Part shown: one piece after another, positions 53,523 to 62,543 of the stretch | Layout: each line of letters starts with the position of its first letter | Position numbering within the stretch: the first letter of the stretch is position 1 | Assembly: GCA_023435895.1 (NCBI GenBank) | Contig: JAEZLH010000027.1 | Location: forward strand, 372,001 to 436,000 | Source: Bacillota bacterium | GTDB lineage: Bacteria; Bacillota; Clostridia; Lachnospirales; Lachnospiraceae | Direction of reading: 5' to 3' | Length of the DNA: 64,000 bases | The notes under the pieces: generated by a model | Databases searched by the model: none | Told to the model about the DNA's origin: nothing | The model's input: only the letters and a program-made list of their open reading frames with translations | Translations under genes and position numbers: made by a program

Positions 53523-53543
53523 TTACATAATAATATTATGTAA
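53523..53543. repeat. Perfect 21-bp AT palindrome, copy 2
   Basis: This is the exact reverse complement of the site at 44765-44785, with arms TTACATAATA and TATTATGTAA around a central A, and is also followed by ACC. The surrounding 53462-53776 gap holds no gene. A weak ATGAATATT with AAAGGTG upstream near 53686 stops after three codons and looks like a decayed start. Confidence 0.5.
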
Positions 53544-53776
53544 ACCATATAGAAATTTTGACTTATTTACCAGAAGGAGCTTTTACATATTTTACAAATA
53601 CCAAGAAGTACAGAATATATTTTTATTTATGTTAATTAGCTCGGAGTAATATTACTGAGTGATATTTATGAAAGGTGATTATATTATGAATATTTAAAAA
53701 ATCCTCAATCAATAAATGATATAGCCAGGTGATTGATTTTTATTATTATCATATTATTATTGGGAGGAAAATAGAG

Positions 53777-54388
53777 ATGGATATATTTTATATAGGAGGG
53801 TCCCCTTGTAGCGGAAAAAGCACGGTTGCAGAAATAATCGCTAAAAAATTTGACTTACATTATTTCAGAGTAGATGACCACTTGGAAGAATATATACAAG
53901 CTGCTGCAGATAACAATTATCCGATTAGCAGTAAAATTAGTGGAATGAAGCCGGAGCAAATCTGGATGAGGAATCCAGTGGATCAAAAGGATGAAGAGTT
54001 AGAACTTTATAGAGAGATGTTTGGCTTTATTAAGGATGATCTAAATAAAATCAATCATTACCGAGGGATTATCGCAGAAGGAGTAGCATTTCTTCCAGAG
54101 CTTATGTGGCAAGAAAAGGTGAAGCAGAATCATTTCCTTTGCATCACTCCTACCATTGAGTTCCAGATATCACATTATAAAGAAAGAACCTGGATTTCAA
54201 ACGTTTTAAAAGGTTGTTCTAATCAAGAATTGGCATTTGAGAACTGGATGAATCGAGATGCATTATTCGCCAAGGAGGTAAGAAGGATGTGTATGGAGGT
54301 GGGATATCACTCTTTGATTAATGACGGAAGCTCATCAATAGACGAAATGGTACATCAGGTGATTCGAATTTATGAACTCAAAATGTGA
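53777..54388 (+). CDS. P-loop kinase-like protein
   Basis: This 203-residue protein begins with MDIFYIGGSPCSGKSTVAEIIA, a Walker A of the shikimate/nucleoside-kinase type, and continues with FRVDDHLEEYI, a likely substrate-binding acid, and GIIAEGVAFLPELMW. An Arg-rich lid segment KERTWISNVL follows. It is not a recognisable named kinase. ATG 53777 follows GGGAGGAAA; the frame opens 48 bases earlier. The nitrilase gene starts about 55 bases later. Confidence 0.82.
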   Translation: MDIFYIGGSPCSGKSTVAEIIAKKFDLHYFRVDDHLEEYIQAAADNNYPISSKISGMKPEQIWMRNPVDQKDEELELYREMFGFIKDDLNKINHYRGIIAEGVAFLPELMWQEKVKQNHFLCITPTIEFQISHYKERTWISNVLKGCSNQELAFENWMNRDALFAKEVRRMCMEVGYHSLINDGSSSIDEMVHQVIRIYELKM

Positions 54389-54444
54389 GTGTGAAATTTA
54401 CTTCCTTACTCATAGCGTAAAGTGACTATTGAAAGGAGATACAT

Positions 54445-55323
54445 ATGAAGTCATTAAAAATAGCCTTATTGCAGCTCTTACCGGAAGATACCTTAGAGGG
54501 AAACCTTAAAAAGGGCTTAGAATATTGCAGAAAAGCCAAGGAGATGGGTGCAGATATTGCTGTATTTCCTGAGATGTGGAGTGTTGGATATCAGATACCG
54601 AACGACATAAAAGAATTGAAATCCATTGCCATACCTCTGGAAAGCACCTTCGTTAATACTTTTACAGAGTTAGCCAAAGAACTGAATATGGCGATTGGGG
54701 TAACATTGCTGGAGAGCTTTGAGCCTCTGCCTAGAAATACTATTTGTCTAATCGATCGATTTGGAAAGAAGGTACTTACCTATGCGAAAGTACATACCTG
54801 TGATTTTGGAGAGGAATGCAGATTAACACCGGGGGAAGATTTTTATGTTACGGAGCTTGATACGGAACATGGCACTGTTAAAGTCGGTGCAATGATTTGC
54901 TATGATCGAGAATTCCCAGAGAGTGCCAGAGTTCTTATGCTAAAAGGTGCGGAGATCATATTGGTTCCCAATGCCTGCCCCATGGAAATCAATCGTCTAT
55001 CTCAATTACGAGCAAGAGCCTACGAAAATATGGTGGGAATTGCTACAGTTAACTATCCGGGAGGTCAACCAAATTGCAATGGGCATTCCTCTGCCTTTGA
55101 TGGAATTGCATATAGACCGGATGGAAGCGGTTCCAGAGACACACTGATTGTTGAAGCCGGTGAGCGGGAGGGTATTTATATGGCTGACTTTCCACTGGAG
55201 GAAATCAGAGAATATCGAAGCCATGAGGTTCATGGTAATGCTTATCGTCATCCCGGAAAGTATAAACTACTTATTAGTGAGGAGATAGATGAACCATTTC
55301 TACGAAATGATTATAGAAAATAA
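54445..55323 (+). CDS. Carbon-nitrogen hydrolase (nitrilase superfamily)
   Basis: This 292-residue enzyme has the Glu-Lys-Cys triad: E43 in FPEMWSVGY, K115 in YAKVHTCDFGEE and C152 in MICYDREFPES. It resembles amidases such as Nit2/omega-amidase or N-carbamoyl-putrescine type enzymes. It would hydrolyse a C-N bond in a small amide. AAAGGAG precedes the ATG. Gene order with a kinase and two radical SAM genes does not point to one pathway. Confidence 0.9.
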   Translation: MKSLKIALLQLLPEDTLEGNLKKGLEYCRKAKEMGADIAVFPEMWSVGYQIPNDIKELKSIAIPLESTFVNTFTELAKELNMAIGVTLLESFEPLPRNTICLIDRFGKKVLTYAKVHTCDFGEECRLTPGEDFYVTELDTEHGTVKVGAMICYDREFPESARVLMLKGAEIILVPNACPMEINRLSQLRARAYENMVGIATVNYPGGQPNCNGHSSAFDGIAYRPDGSGSRDTLIVEAGEREGIYMADFPLEEIREYRSHEVHGNAYRHPGKYKLLISEEIDEPFLRNDYRK

Positions 55324-55453
55324 TCAGCAATTAATATTAGACTTAAGGAGTTCAAGTTCTCTGTCAATTAAGTGGCAATACCAAGTACACGAAGCGAGTA
55401 ACTATGGCTTTGATAAAAATGCATAAGAGGAAGATAGCGGAAAGGATAATACA

Positions 55454-56356
55454 TTGAAATTATCATCATTTTTCTACTTTGCCAGCTTTGGCATTAAGAC
55501 GATTGTCTTAAAAAAGAAACAACCGATCCTTGGAACAGTGATACTGACCGATCAATGCAATCTATCCTGTAAACATTGTTCCGTAAATAATATCACTTCA
55601 GTAATACATCCCTACGAGCAAATACGATCAGAAATGAGAGTACTATATAAAATGGGTGTGAGAATTCTTTTCTTCTGTGGTGGAGAGACTTTCCTATGGA
55701 GGGATCAGGGAAAGACCCTTCGAGATCTGGTTATAGAGGCAAAACACATGGGCTTTCTGATTGTAAATACCGTCACCAACGGTACCTTTCCACTTGATTT
55801 GCCAGAGGCGGATTTGATTCTGCTAAGTATTGATGGTAACCGAGAAAAACACAATGAGATCAGGGGTGAAACCTATGATTTGATTATGAACAATATTGAA
55901 CAGGCGACCTCAGATAATATCTGCTTTTATATGGCGATTAACCAGATTAATAAGAATACTATTGAGGAGGTATGTAAAACTGCTAAGGAGAAGAAAAACG
56001 TCCGAGCTGTGTCATTCAATTTTCATACACCCTATCCCAATACACAGGAGCTGGCACTGATAAAGCTAGAGAAACAACAGTGTTGCGAGGTAATAACAAG
56101 AATGGGAACGGAAGGAGCACCAATATTTAATCTAAAGAGTGCTTTTCCGTATCTAATCAATAATAGTTTCCCTGCTCCCTGTTATCAATGCGTGGTTATT
56201 GAGAATGGTAAAATCAGCACCTGTGGACGATGTATTGATATACCAGGGTTGTGTGAGCAATGCGGATACTTCTTTGTGGCCGAATACACTTTACTCTTTC
56301 AAGGAAATGTAAGGATTATGTTAGAAATGTTACGAACTTACCTTAAATACATTTAG
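55454..56356 (+). CDS. Radical SAM protein with extra C-terminal Cys
   Basis: This 300-residue radical SAM enzyme has the cluster motif CNLSCKHC in TDQCNLSCKHCSVNN, the GG.ET-type SAM-contact GGETFLW, and a C-terminal Cys cluster (PCYQCVVIENGKISTCGRCIDIPGLCEQC) that resembles the auxiliary cluster region of SPASM/Twitch proteins. The N-terminus is hydrophobic. The start is TTG with AAAGGATAA upstream. The HemN-like gene follows after 17 bases, so the two form an operon. The substrate is unknown. Confidence 0.85.
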   Translation: MKLSSFFYFASFGIKTIVLKKKQPILGTVILTDQCNLSCKHCSVNNITSVIHPYEQIRSEMRVLYKMGVRILFFCGGETFLWRDQGKTLRDLVIEAKHMGFLIVNTVTNGTFPLDLPEADLILLSIDGNREKHNEIRGETYDLIMNNIEQATSDNICFYMAINQINKNTIEEVCKTAKEKKNVRAVSFNFHTPYPNTQELALIKLEKQQCCEVITRMGTEGAPIFNLKSAFPYLINNSFPAPCYQCVVIENGKISTCGRCIDIPGLCEQCGYFFVAEYTLLFQGNVRIMLEMLRTYLKYI

Positions 56357-56373
56357 ATACATATAGGGGGACT

Positions 56374-57627
56374 ATGAGTTATATAACAACACTTACGAGA
56401 ATGTGGCTTACCAGATCAGGAAAGCCGTTTACCTTTAAGAACGATTATGACAAACAATTGAACTTCTTTAATTGCGACAATCTTGGATTGTATGTACATA
56501 TTCCGTTTTGCAAGAAGCTGTGTACCTTCTGCCCATACTGCAAAGAGGTCTATTCAAAGGAAAAATGCGATCATTATATTGATTATTTGATCAGAGAAAT
56601 CCATCTGGTGGGGAGCGGGCAAAAAGAAAAGAAGGAAGTAACCAGTTTGTATTTTGGAGGTGGAACCCCTGCCCTTGCGGCGGATCGTCTAAAGGAGATT
56701 ATTGACGCAATACGGGAGCATTTTATTATAACAGAAGGGATTGGGCTGGAGCTGCATCCGGAGAATGTCAATGAAGAGACACTTGTAAAGCTTCAAGAAG
56801 CCGGTGTGACTAGAATTAGCATTGGTATCCAGTCCTTTCAGTCAAAGTTCTTATCCATACTGGGACGGGATAAACTGGATCTTGGCGCTATGTCAGAGGC
56901 ACTAAAAAAGGTGCCCTTTGAGACCGTATCCATGGACTTTATCTTCGCATTGCCGAACCAAACTATAGAAGATGTAAAAGCTGATATTGAAGCTGCCTTT
57001 TCAAACGGAGCCAACCATATTGCGATCTATCCCTTTATTAATTTTACCTTTACAGATAGTAAGGTTCCTATCTTGGGAAAGAAGGATAAGAGAAAGCTTT
57101 TGGATGAAATCACGAGGTATTGCCAATCAAAAAACTATGTAAGAGATTCCATCTGGACTTTTTCTAAGCATGAGAAAGCAAAGTATTCCTCCATGACAAG
57201 AGATAATTTCCTGGGTTTTGGATGCTCCGCTACCACACTGCTAAGGGATCAGTTTAAGGTTAATACCTTCTCGGTGGAGGAATATGAAAAGAGAATAGCA
57301 TCACAAACACTCCCCACATCCCTGACAATCCGATTTACCAGAAGACAGAGAATGATGTATTATCTGTTTTGGACGGCCTATAGTACTAAAGTGAGCGAAA
57401 GGGATTTTCAAGCATTCTTTCAGGTACCATTAAGGAAAATGTATGGGATGGAACTCGCTCTTGCTAAAATACTTGGCTTTATAACGAAAGAGGGCTGCTC
57501 TTACCAAATGACTTTAAAGGGGGCTTTTTATTACCATTATTACGAGAATTATTACACGCTATCATATATCGACCGAATGTGGAGTGTTATGAGAAAGGAA
57601 GCTTTTCCGGAGCAAATAGAGTTTTAA
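56374..57627 (+). CDS. HemN/HemW-like radical SAM protein
   Basis: This 417-residue protein of the coproporphyrinogen-III-oxidase-like radical SAM group has the motif CKKLCTFC in YVHIPFCKKLCTFCPYCK, then SLYFGGGTPALAA and the ISIGIQSFQSKFL segment. The usual C-terminal HemN domain is present in modified form (FTRRQRMMYYLFWTAYSTKV). Being next to a second radical SAM gene rather than heme genes, it may be a specialised member, for example in heme-like, methyl-transfer or RiPP chemistry; HemW-type heme chaperoning is the alternative. GGGGGAC precedes the ATG. Confidence 0.85.
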   Translation: MSYITTLTRMWLTRSGKPFTFKNDYDKQLNFFNCDNLGLYVHIPFCKKLCTFCPYCKEVYSKEKCDHYIDYLIREIHLVGSGQKEKKEVTSLYFGGGTPALAADRLKEIIDAIREHFIITEGIGLELHPENVNEETLVKLQEAGVTRISIGIQSFQSKFLSILGRDKLDLGAMSEALKKVPFETVSMDFIFALPNQTIEDVKADIEAAFSNGANHIAIYPFINFTFTDSKVPILGKKDKRKLLDEITRYCQSKNYVRDSIWTFSKHEKAKYSSMTRDNFLGFGCSATTLLRDQFKVNTFSVEEYEKRIASQTLPTSLTIRFTRRQRMMYYLFWTAYSTKVSERDFQAFFQVPLRKMYGMELALAKILGFITKEGCSYQMTLKGAFYYHYYENYYTLSYIDRMWSVMRKEAFPEQIEF

Positions 57628-57641
57628 GGAGGGAATCATAC

Positions 57642-58097
57642 ATGTTTCGTTATGTACATACCAATATCATTGCAAAGGATGCAGCGGTTTTGATAGATTT
57701 TTATAAAACGGTTCTGCATTGTAAAAGTATTGATGAAAGTCGTGATTTAAGGGGGGAGTGGCTGGATAAGCTTACAAACCTAAGTCATGCACATATTGTC
57801 GGAGAACATCTGTTGTTACCGGGATACGGGGAGGATCACCCCACCCTGGAGATATTCTCTTATGACGAAGTCCAGGAGAACCTGCCTCCTGAAGTAAACC
57901 GTCCGGGTATTGCCCATCTTGCGTTTGAGGTAGATAATGTGGAGGAGACCTTGGAGAAACTTATTGAGGCCGGAGGAAGTAAGGTGGGTGAATTGGTTAT
58001 TACGAAATACCCCGATTCCGTAGCGACCTTTGTTTATGCCAGAGATCCTGAAGGAAATATTATTGAGCTACAGAGCTGGAGAAAGGTGAACCAATGA
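57642..58097 (+). CDS. VOC-family (glyoxalase I-like) protein
   Basis: This 151-residue protein has the VOC fold with YVHTNIIAKDAAVLIDFYKTVLHC at the N-terminus and HLAFEVDNVEETLEKLIEAGG plus DPEGNIIELQSW at the C-terminus, like lactoylglutathione-lyase-type or fosfomycin-resistance-like proteins. Metal-binding His and Glu residues are present in the expected places. ATG 57642 has AAGGAGGG upstream; the frame extends earlier into the preceding gene. Its stop overlaps the next start by ATGA. Confidence 0.88.
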   Translation: MFRYVHTNIIAKDAAVLIDFYKTVLHCKSIDESRDLRGEWLDKLTNLSHAHIVGEHLLLPGYGEDHPTLEIFSYDEVQENLPPEVNRPGIAHLAFEVDNVEETLEKLIEAGGSKVGELVITKYPDSVATFVYARDPEGNIIELQSWRKVNQ

Positions 58098-59128
58098 TAA
58101 AACCAAAACGATTAAAAAAAGGTGATAAAATAGCCATAGTTAGTCTCTCCTGGGGCGGTTTGGGAGATGAAGCATTAATACATAAGTATCATATTGCGAA
58201 GGAACGTCTGGAAAATGACTTTGGCTTAGAGGTTATTGCAATGCCTCATGCATTAAAAGGGAGTGAATTTGTCTATCACCATCCGGAGCTGCGAGCAAAG
58301 GATTTGATGGAGGCCTTTGAGGATGAATCGATCAAAGGAATCTTTTGTGCCATTGGAGGAGATGACACCCTTCGAACGCTTCCTTTTATAAACTATGATA
58401 TTATTCACAATAATCCGAAGATCTTTATGGGGTATTCCGATACCACCATCAATCACTTTATGATGTATAAGGCTGGGCTGGTGTCATTTTATGGACCTTC
58501 TATTATGTGTGAGTTTGGAGAATATGTTAAGATGTTCGACTACACTAGGAATGCGGTTGAGGATATTTTATTTCGGGACTCTGAGGGGTATGTTATGCTG
58601 CCAAGCCCAGCGTGGTCGGATGAAAGGATTCCCTGGAAGGAAGAGAATATGCACACTCCTAAAACACTAAAAAAGGACGAACATGGATATGAGTTGTTAC
58701 ATGGAAGCGGCGTTGTGAAGGGGCATTTACTGGGAGGATGTATTGATGTATTTATGATGGCGATCGGTACAGAACTATGGCCGACAGTAGTAGAATGGAA
58801 GGATGCTATTCTATTTATCGAAACCAGTGAAGATAAACCCTCTCCAGATTTCATTATATGGACATTAAGAAATCTGGCTGCACAGGGAATTTTAAAGGTT
58901 TTAAAGGGTATCCTCGTTGGAAAACCAAAGGAAGAAGCTTATTATGAAGAATATAAGCAGGCATTAACCCAAGTAATATCAACAGAAGAGCATTTGGAGG
59001 AGCTCCCGGTTCTTTATAATGTAAATTTTGGTCATGCAGCTCCGATTGGAATTTTGCCTTACGGTATCTTAACTGAAATTGATTGTAAAAGGAGATCTAT
59101 TACCTTTTTGGAGAGTGCAACTGATTGA
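58094..59128 (+). CDS. S66-family serine carboxypeptidase (LdcA/MccF-like)
   Basis: This 344-residue enzyme has the nucleophile Ser115 in FMGYSDTTINHF and the late acid/His region NFGHAAPIGILPYG, with IFCAIGGDDTLRTLP before it. S66 peptidases either remove the D-alanine from peptidoglycan tetrapeptides (LdcA) or inactivate microcin C (MccF). The length and the GGDDT segment fit the MccF-like branch best. It is coupled to the VOC gene by ATGA. No signal peptide is present. Confidence 0.88.
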   Translation: MIKPKRLKKGDKIAIVSLSWGGLGDEALIHKYHIAKERLENDFGLEVIAMPHALKGSEFVYHHPELRAKDLMEAFEDESIKGIFCAIGGDDTLRTLPFINYDIIHNNPKIFMGYSDTTINHFMMYKAGLVSFYGPSIMCEFGEYVKMFDYTRNAVEDILFRDSEGYVMLPSPAWSDERIPWKEENMHTPKTLKKDEHGYELLHGSGVVKGHLLGGCIDVFMMAIGTELWPTVVEWKDAILFIETSEDKPSPDFIIWTLRNLAAQGILKVLKGILVGKPKEEAYYEEYKQALTQVISTEEHLEELPVLYNVNFGHAAPIGILPYGILTEIDCKRRSITFLESATD

Positions 59129-59249
59129 AAGAAAGTATATCGGATAGTCTGAATATTTATTTGATTATCTCGATGTGAGTACCAAGGTAATTAGCTGTAT
59201 TATGGTTGCAAATAATACTACAGTTAGATGGTGATTTGGAGAAAATACA

Positions 59250-59765
59250 ATGGATTCAAAAATAATCATACTAAGGGGTAATTCGGGAAGTGGAAAAACT
59301 TCAGTAGCCAGAAAGTTACAAAGAAGTTTGGGACGAGGCACATTGTTGATATCACAGGATATGATTCGTCGTGAAATGCTTTGGGTCAATGATGGGAACG
59401 AAACAAAGGCGATTTCATTATTAATGGATTTAGTTCTATATGGTAAAGAAAATTGTGAATTTGTAATTCTGGAAGGGATATTAAATTCAGAGTGGTACCA
59501 TAAACTTTTTGAGAGAATAAAGCTGGAATATGGTTCAAAGACTTATGCGTATTACTATGACATTTCTTTTGAAGAGACTTTGGTTCGCCACAAGAGTAAG
59601 CCAAATTGTAATGAATTTGGTGAAACGGAGATGAAAAGCTGGTGGAAGGAAAAGGATTACCTAGAATTACTTTCGGAAAAAAGAATAAGTAAAGAAATAT
59701 CGCTGGAGAAAGCTGTGAAGATGATTTATTATGATGTGATGGGAGTAGAGTTAACAGAGCTGTGA
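59250..59765 (+). CDS. P-loop kinase (AAA_33/zeta-toxin-like)
   Basis: This 171-residue protein begins IIILRGNSGSGKTSVARKL (Walker A) and has a QDMIRREMLW segment and a FVILEGIL Walker-B-like strand. It resembles small AAA_33/CPT-type kinases that phosphorylate antibiotics, sugars or nucleotides. It is shorter than zeta toxins and has no antitoxin-like gene beside it, so a toxin role is unlikely. TTTGGAG precedes the ATG. A short CTGTATTAT/ATAATAC inverted repeat lies upstream near 59195-59220. Confidence 0.85.
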   Translation: MDSKIIILRGNSGSGKTSVARKLQRSLGRGTLLISQDMIRREMLWVNDGNETKAISLLMDLVLYGKENCEFVILEGILNSEWYHKLFERIKLEYGSKTYAYYYDISFEETLVRHKSKPNCNEFGETEMKSWWKEKDYLELLSEKRISKEISLEKAVKMIYYDVMGVELTEL

Positions 59766-59774
59766 TAGTGCTAT

Positions 59775-60045
59775 AAAAGCCAAAATAAAGCTAAGACGGC
59801 AAAGTTAACAAGACCAAACAAGATCAAGACAAAGGTAAGACAAAGCCAAGACAATGCCAAAACAATACCAAAACAATGCCAAGGCAAAGCCAAGCAAGAC
59901 CAGGACAAAGGTAAGGCAAAACCAAGCAAAACCAAGACAAAGTCAAAACAAAGCCAAAACAATGCCAAAACAATGCTAAGACAAAGATAAAACAAATCTA
60001 AGATATAACTATAACAGAAGTCTAAAACTAAGGTACTAAAATAGA
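59775..60045. repeat. Degenerate 11-bp tandem repeat
   Basis: The stretch is built from about two dozen variants of an 11-base word close to AAAGCCAAGAC, such as GCCAAAACAAT repeated in tandem near 59860-59885 and 59950-59985. The plus strand is almost free of T in places. As 11 is not a multiple of three, the reverse-strand frame that stays open with a Leu/Ala/Cys/Phe-rich translation is an artefact. It separates the kinase gene from a small acidic protein gene. Confidence 0.85.
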
Positions 60046-60118
60046 TCTTAAACAAAATCAAAGTATGTGCTACAATTGTAGAATAACCTAAAATTAGAAA
60101 GAATAAGGAGGATTTAGC

Positions 60119-60370
60119 ATGTTAGAATATAAGTATGACACCCAATTATTATTAGAAGGAAAGGATCTTGATGAAGATCGTATTAATGAGTATTTTACAG
60201 AGCATTTTCAAGGAGACTGCTTATTAGCGGTAGGTGATGAAGAACTAATTAAAATCCATTATCATACCAATGAACCATGGAAGGTTTTGGAATATTGCTC
60301 GACGCTGGGAGAAATCTATGATATTGTTATTGAAGATATGGATAGACAATCACGAGGACTGCAAGGATAA
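60119..60370 (+). CDS. Stand-alone FakA/DAK-associated-type C-terminal domain protein
   Basis: This 83-residue acidic protein resembles the domain that follows the kinase in FakA/YloV (fatty-acid kinase) proteins: YKYDTQLLLEG, then FQGDCLLAVGDEELIKIHYHTNEPWKVLEYCSTLG. Here the kinase part is absent and no start lies further upstream. The His in IHYHTNEP is in the conserved position. It is a complete small gene with GGAGG 11 bases upstream. Whether it binds an acyl-carrier or is a domain remnant is unknown. Confidence 0.75.
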   Translation: MLEYKYDTQLLLEGKDLDEDRINEYFTEHFQGDCLLAVGDEELIKIHYHTNEPWKVLEYCSTLGEIYDIVIEDMDRQSRGLQG

Positions 60371-60433
60371 GATAGTCCTATCACCTGTCGGAATGTAGAG
60401 ATAGTACCAAGCACTTTCATAAGGAGGAGCGAT

Positions 60434-60826
60434 ATGAAACTGGGAGCAACCTTATACATAAGGAATACAATTGAAGCGGTAGAATTTTATCAGGAAGCCT
60501 TCGGATTAACACTTGGATATCATGAACGGTTTCCAGACGGAACCTTTCTGCATGCAGCTTTACTAAAAGATGGACAAGAAATATTTGCGGTAAGTGAATC
60601 ACATAATGAGGAACATGTTAGACGAATGCTGGAATCATCACTTAAAGAATCACGTCCAACGATGAGCAATGGGCTTGACTTTGGCAGTGAAGCCGGAGTA
60701 AAAAAAGCATATGATATGCTGATAAAGGAAGGTAAGATTTTATTACCAATAGGCTCCCTTCCCTGGAATTCTTGTTGCGCTGATGTGGTTGATAAATACG
60801 GCGTTTATTGGTATCTTTCGGTATAG
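60434..60826 (+). CDS. VOC-family protein (PhnB/Glyoxalase-like)
   Basis: This 130-residue protein has the N-terminal LYIRNTIEAVEFYQEAFGLTLGYHERFPDGTFLHAALL pattern of PhnB-like VOC proteins and a C-terminal VVDKYGVYWYLSV. Metal-coordinating residues of glyoxalase I are not all evident. It is the third VOC gene in the window. AAGGAGG precedes the ATG. The substrate is unknown. Confidence 0.85.
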   Translation: MKLGATLYIRNTIEAVEFYQEAFGLTLGYHERFPDGTFLHAALLKDGQEIFAVSESHNEEHVRRMLESSLKESRPTMSNGLDFGSEAGVKKAYDMLIKEGKILLPIGSLPWNSCCADVVDKYGVYWYLSV

Positions 60827-60941
60827 TATAAAGTATGCAGAGGGTACGACTTTTTTGAAAAGGTTAAGAGTGAAATTGAAGGATAACTAGTCTGATAGTA
60901 GAATATGAAAATAAATGAAAAGAAGTTAGGAGAATGATTAT

Positions 60942-61127
60942 ATGAAAAAATATGCATATGTCAATGTACATATTAATAAATTTCTTGGGGCTAAAAGTGA
61001 GGATCACCGTATAATTATTGATGAATACGCAAAGAGAGGATATCGTTATGTAGGTTATATTCCCGTCGATATCAGTGACTATGGTAAATTTAAAGAGATG
61101 GATTTGATTTTTGAAATTGACGAGTGA
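60942..61127 (+). CDS. DUF4177-like small protein
   Basis: This 61-residue protein begins MKKYAYVNVHINKF and has DEYAKRGYRYVGYIPVDI in the middle, the pattern of DUF4177 proteins (short beta-alpha-beta fold, no known function). It ends with an acidic MDLIFEIDE strand. TAGGAGAATG precedes the ATG. It has no membrane segment. Confidence 0.75.
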   Translation: MKKYAYVNVHINKFLGAKSEDHRIIIDEYAKRGYRYVGYIPVDISDYGKFKEMDLIFEIDE

Positions 61128-61288
61128 GCTTTCCGATAGTTTAAAAGATTTAATGATGTTTCGTGCGATATAGATGGCGTTAGTCCTTTCTTGTTTATTA
61201 ATTTTGATATAGGAATCTATTAAACGTATAGATTGAAAATACAAAGTTGGTTTCAAGGCCGAGATTTTGATTAACAGGAGGGATGCAA

Positions 61289-61336
61289 ATGAAGATTGAT
61301 AATTCACATTACATAAGAGATATCCATTACAGTTAG
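61289..61336 (+). CDS. Possible 15-residue leader peptide
   Basis: ATG 61289 with a strong AGGAGGG upstream opens a frame MKIDNSHYIRDIHYS that ends ten bases before the phosphatase gene. It could be a translated leader that couples to the next gene, or the stump of a lost gene. The site is better than that of the phosphatase gene itself. Confidence 0.25.
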   Translation: MKIDNSHYIRDIHYS

Positions 61337-61346
61337 GAGAAATGGT

Positions 61347-61916
61347 ATGACGACCGTATATTTTGTAAGGCATGCTGAACCCAATTATGATAATCATGAT
61401 GATCTTTCCAGGGAGCTTTCCAGTAAGGGATTGCAGGACAGAAAGCTTGTTACGAAGTTTTTCGACGACAAATCAATTGATATAGTGCTCTCAAGTCCCT
61501 ATAAAAGAGCGATAGATACCGTTGCAGATTATGCAAACGTAAATGGAATCGAGCTACAATGTATCGAGGATTTCAGAGAACGCAGGGTTGACAGTGACTG
61601 GATAGAGGATTTCACAGCATTTTGCAGAGCCCAGTGGATGGATTTTAATTATAAATTATCGGATGGTGAAAGTCTTCTTGAAGTACAGAATAGAAACATT
61701 TCTGCACTTAAAAAAGTACTAGAGGAATATGAAGATAAAAATATTGTGATTGGAAGCCACGGGACAGCCTTAAGTTCGATTATTAATTATTACGATCAAT
61801 CCTTTGGTTATAAGGACTTTGAAAAAATCAAATCGGTGATGCCATGGATTGTAAGATTTGATTTTCAAAAGGATCAATGTATGAACATAGAGATGTTTGA
61901 TGTTTTTACAACATAA
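61347..61916 (+). CDS. Histidine phosphatase-family protein
   Basis: This 189-residue protein of the phosphoglycerate-mutase-like superfamily has the catalytic VYFVRHAEPNYDN (RHxE-type) and the second His in IGSHGTALSSI, with SSPYKRAIDTV. It would remove phosphate from a small molecule such as a sugar phosphate or nucleotide. TTAGGAG precedes the ATG. Confidence 0.9.
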   Translation: MTTVYFVRHAEPNYDNHDDLSRELSSKGLQDRKLVTKFFDDKSIDIVLSSPYKRAIDTVADYANVNGIELQCIEDFRERRVDSDWIEDFTAFCRAQWMDFNYKLSDGESLLEVQNRNISALKKVLEEYEDKNIVIGSHGTALSSIINYYDQSFGYKDFEKIKSVMPWIVRFDFQKDQCMNIEMFDVFTT

Positions 61917-61997
61917 GCAATAGAAACAAAAAAAGACTCATAAACGATAAAATTAGATTTAAGTAACCGGAATGTATATGGGAAAGGCTAGATTAGA

Positions 61998-62543
61998 ATG
62001 AATATTGTGATTTTAAATGGAGGTCCTCAAAAAAGCGGTGCAACGGATCAAATTACAAAGATTGTAACGGAATATTTATGTCATAACCATCACGTTGAAA
62101 ATATCTGTCTTGGTGAAAAAGATATTGAATATTGCATTGGTTGCAAACAATGTGATCAAACCGGAAGCTGCTTTCAAGAGGATGATGCGATATCTGTGAT
62201 CCAATCAATAAAAAATGCAGATTGTTTTATTACTGTCATTCCATCTTATTGGGCAGAGGTACCTGGTCAGATGAAGGTATTTATTGATCGATGCACACCA
62301 TATAGCAATGTTAATCCAAACCGATTTAGATTTGATAAAACACAGCGTGGATTTACAATTGTTATTCGGACAGGTTCCGGTGCTGAAGAGTGCAAACAGA
62401 TTATTCGAAGCATTGAGCATTTTTATGGTCATATGGACATTGAGATGAAAGATAGTGCTTATTTTTGCAATATTCGATCGAAAGAAGATATTGTTCAACA
62501 TCAAGAGGAAATCAAACAGTTGGTTATGAACTGGATTATATAA
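61998..62543 (+). CDS. Flavodoxin-like NAD(P)H FMN reductase
   Basis: This 181-residue iron-sulfur-flavoprotein-type reductase begins MNIVILNGGPQKSGATDQI (FMN-phosphate loop) and has CIGCKQCDQTGSC, a Cys cluster as in the Isf/NADPH-dependent FMN reductase family. PSYWAEVPGQMKVFIDRC is the family second signature. It probably reduces a small organic or metal electron acceptor. Start ATG; only a weak GGAAAGG lies upstream. Confidence 0.87.
   Translation: MNIVILNGGPQKSGATDQITKIVTEYLCHNHHVENICLGEKDIEYCIGCKQCDQTGSCFQEDDAISVIQSIKNADCFITVIPSYWAEVPGQMKVFIDRCTPYSNVNPNRFRFDKTQRGFTIVIRTGSGAEECKQIIRSIEHFYGHMDIEMKDSAYFCNIRSKEDIVQHQEEIKQLVMNWII

Noticed and set aside
54947..55251. Frames inside the nitrilase gene on both strands
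   Set aside because: They are shadows of the strongly supported nitrilase coding sequence.
59250..59765. Toxin-antitoxin system of the zeta/epsilon type
   Set aside because: The P-loop protein is too short for a zeta toxin and no antitoxin gene is adjacent.
59771..60061. Reverse-strand frame with Leu/Phe/Cys-rich translation resembling a membrane protein
   Set aside because: It is a read-through of the 11-bp tandem array and has no independent coding signs.
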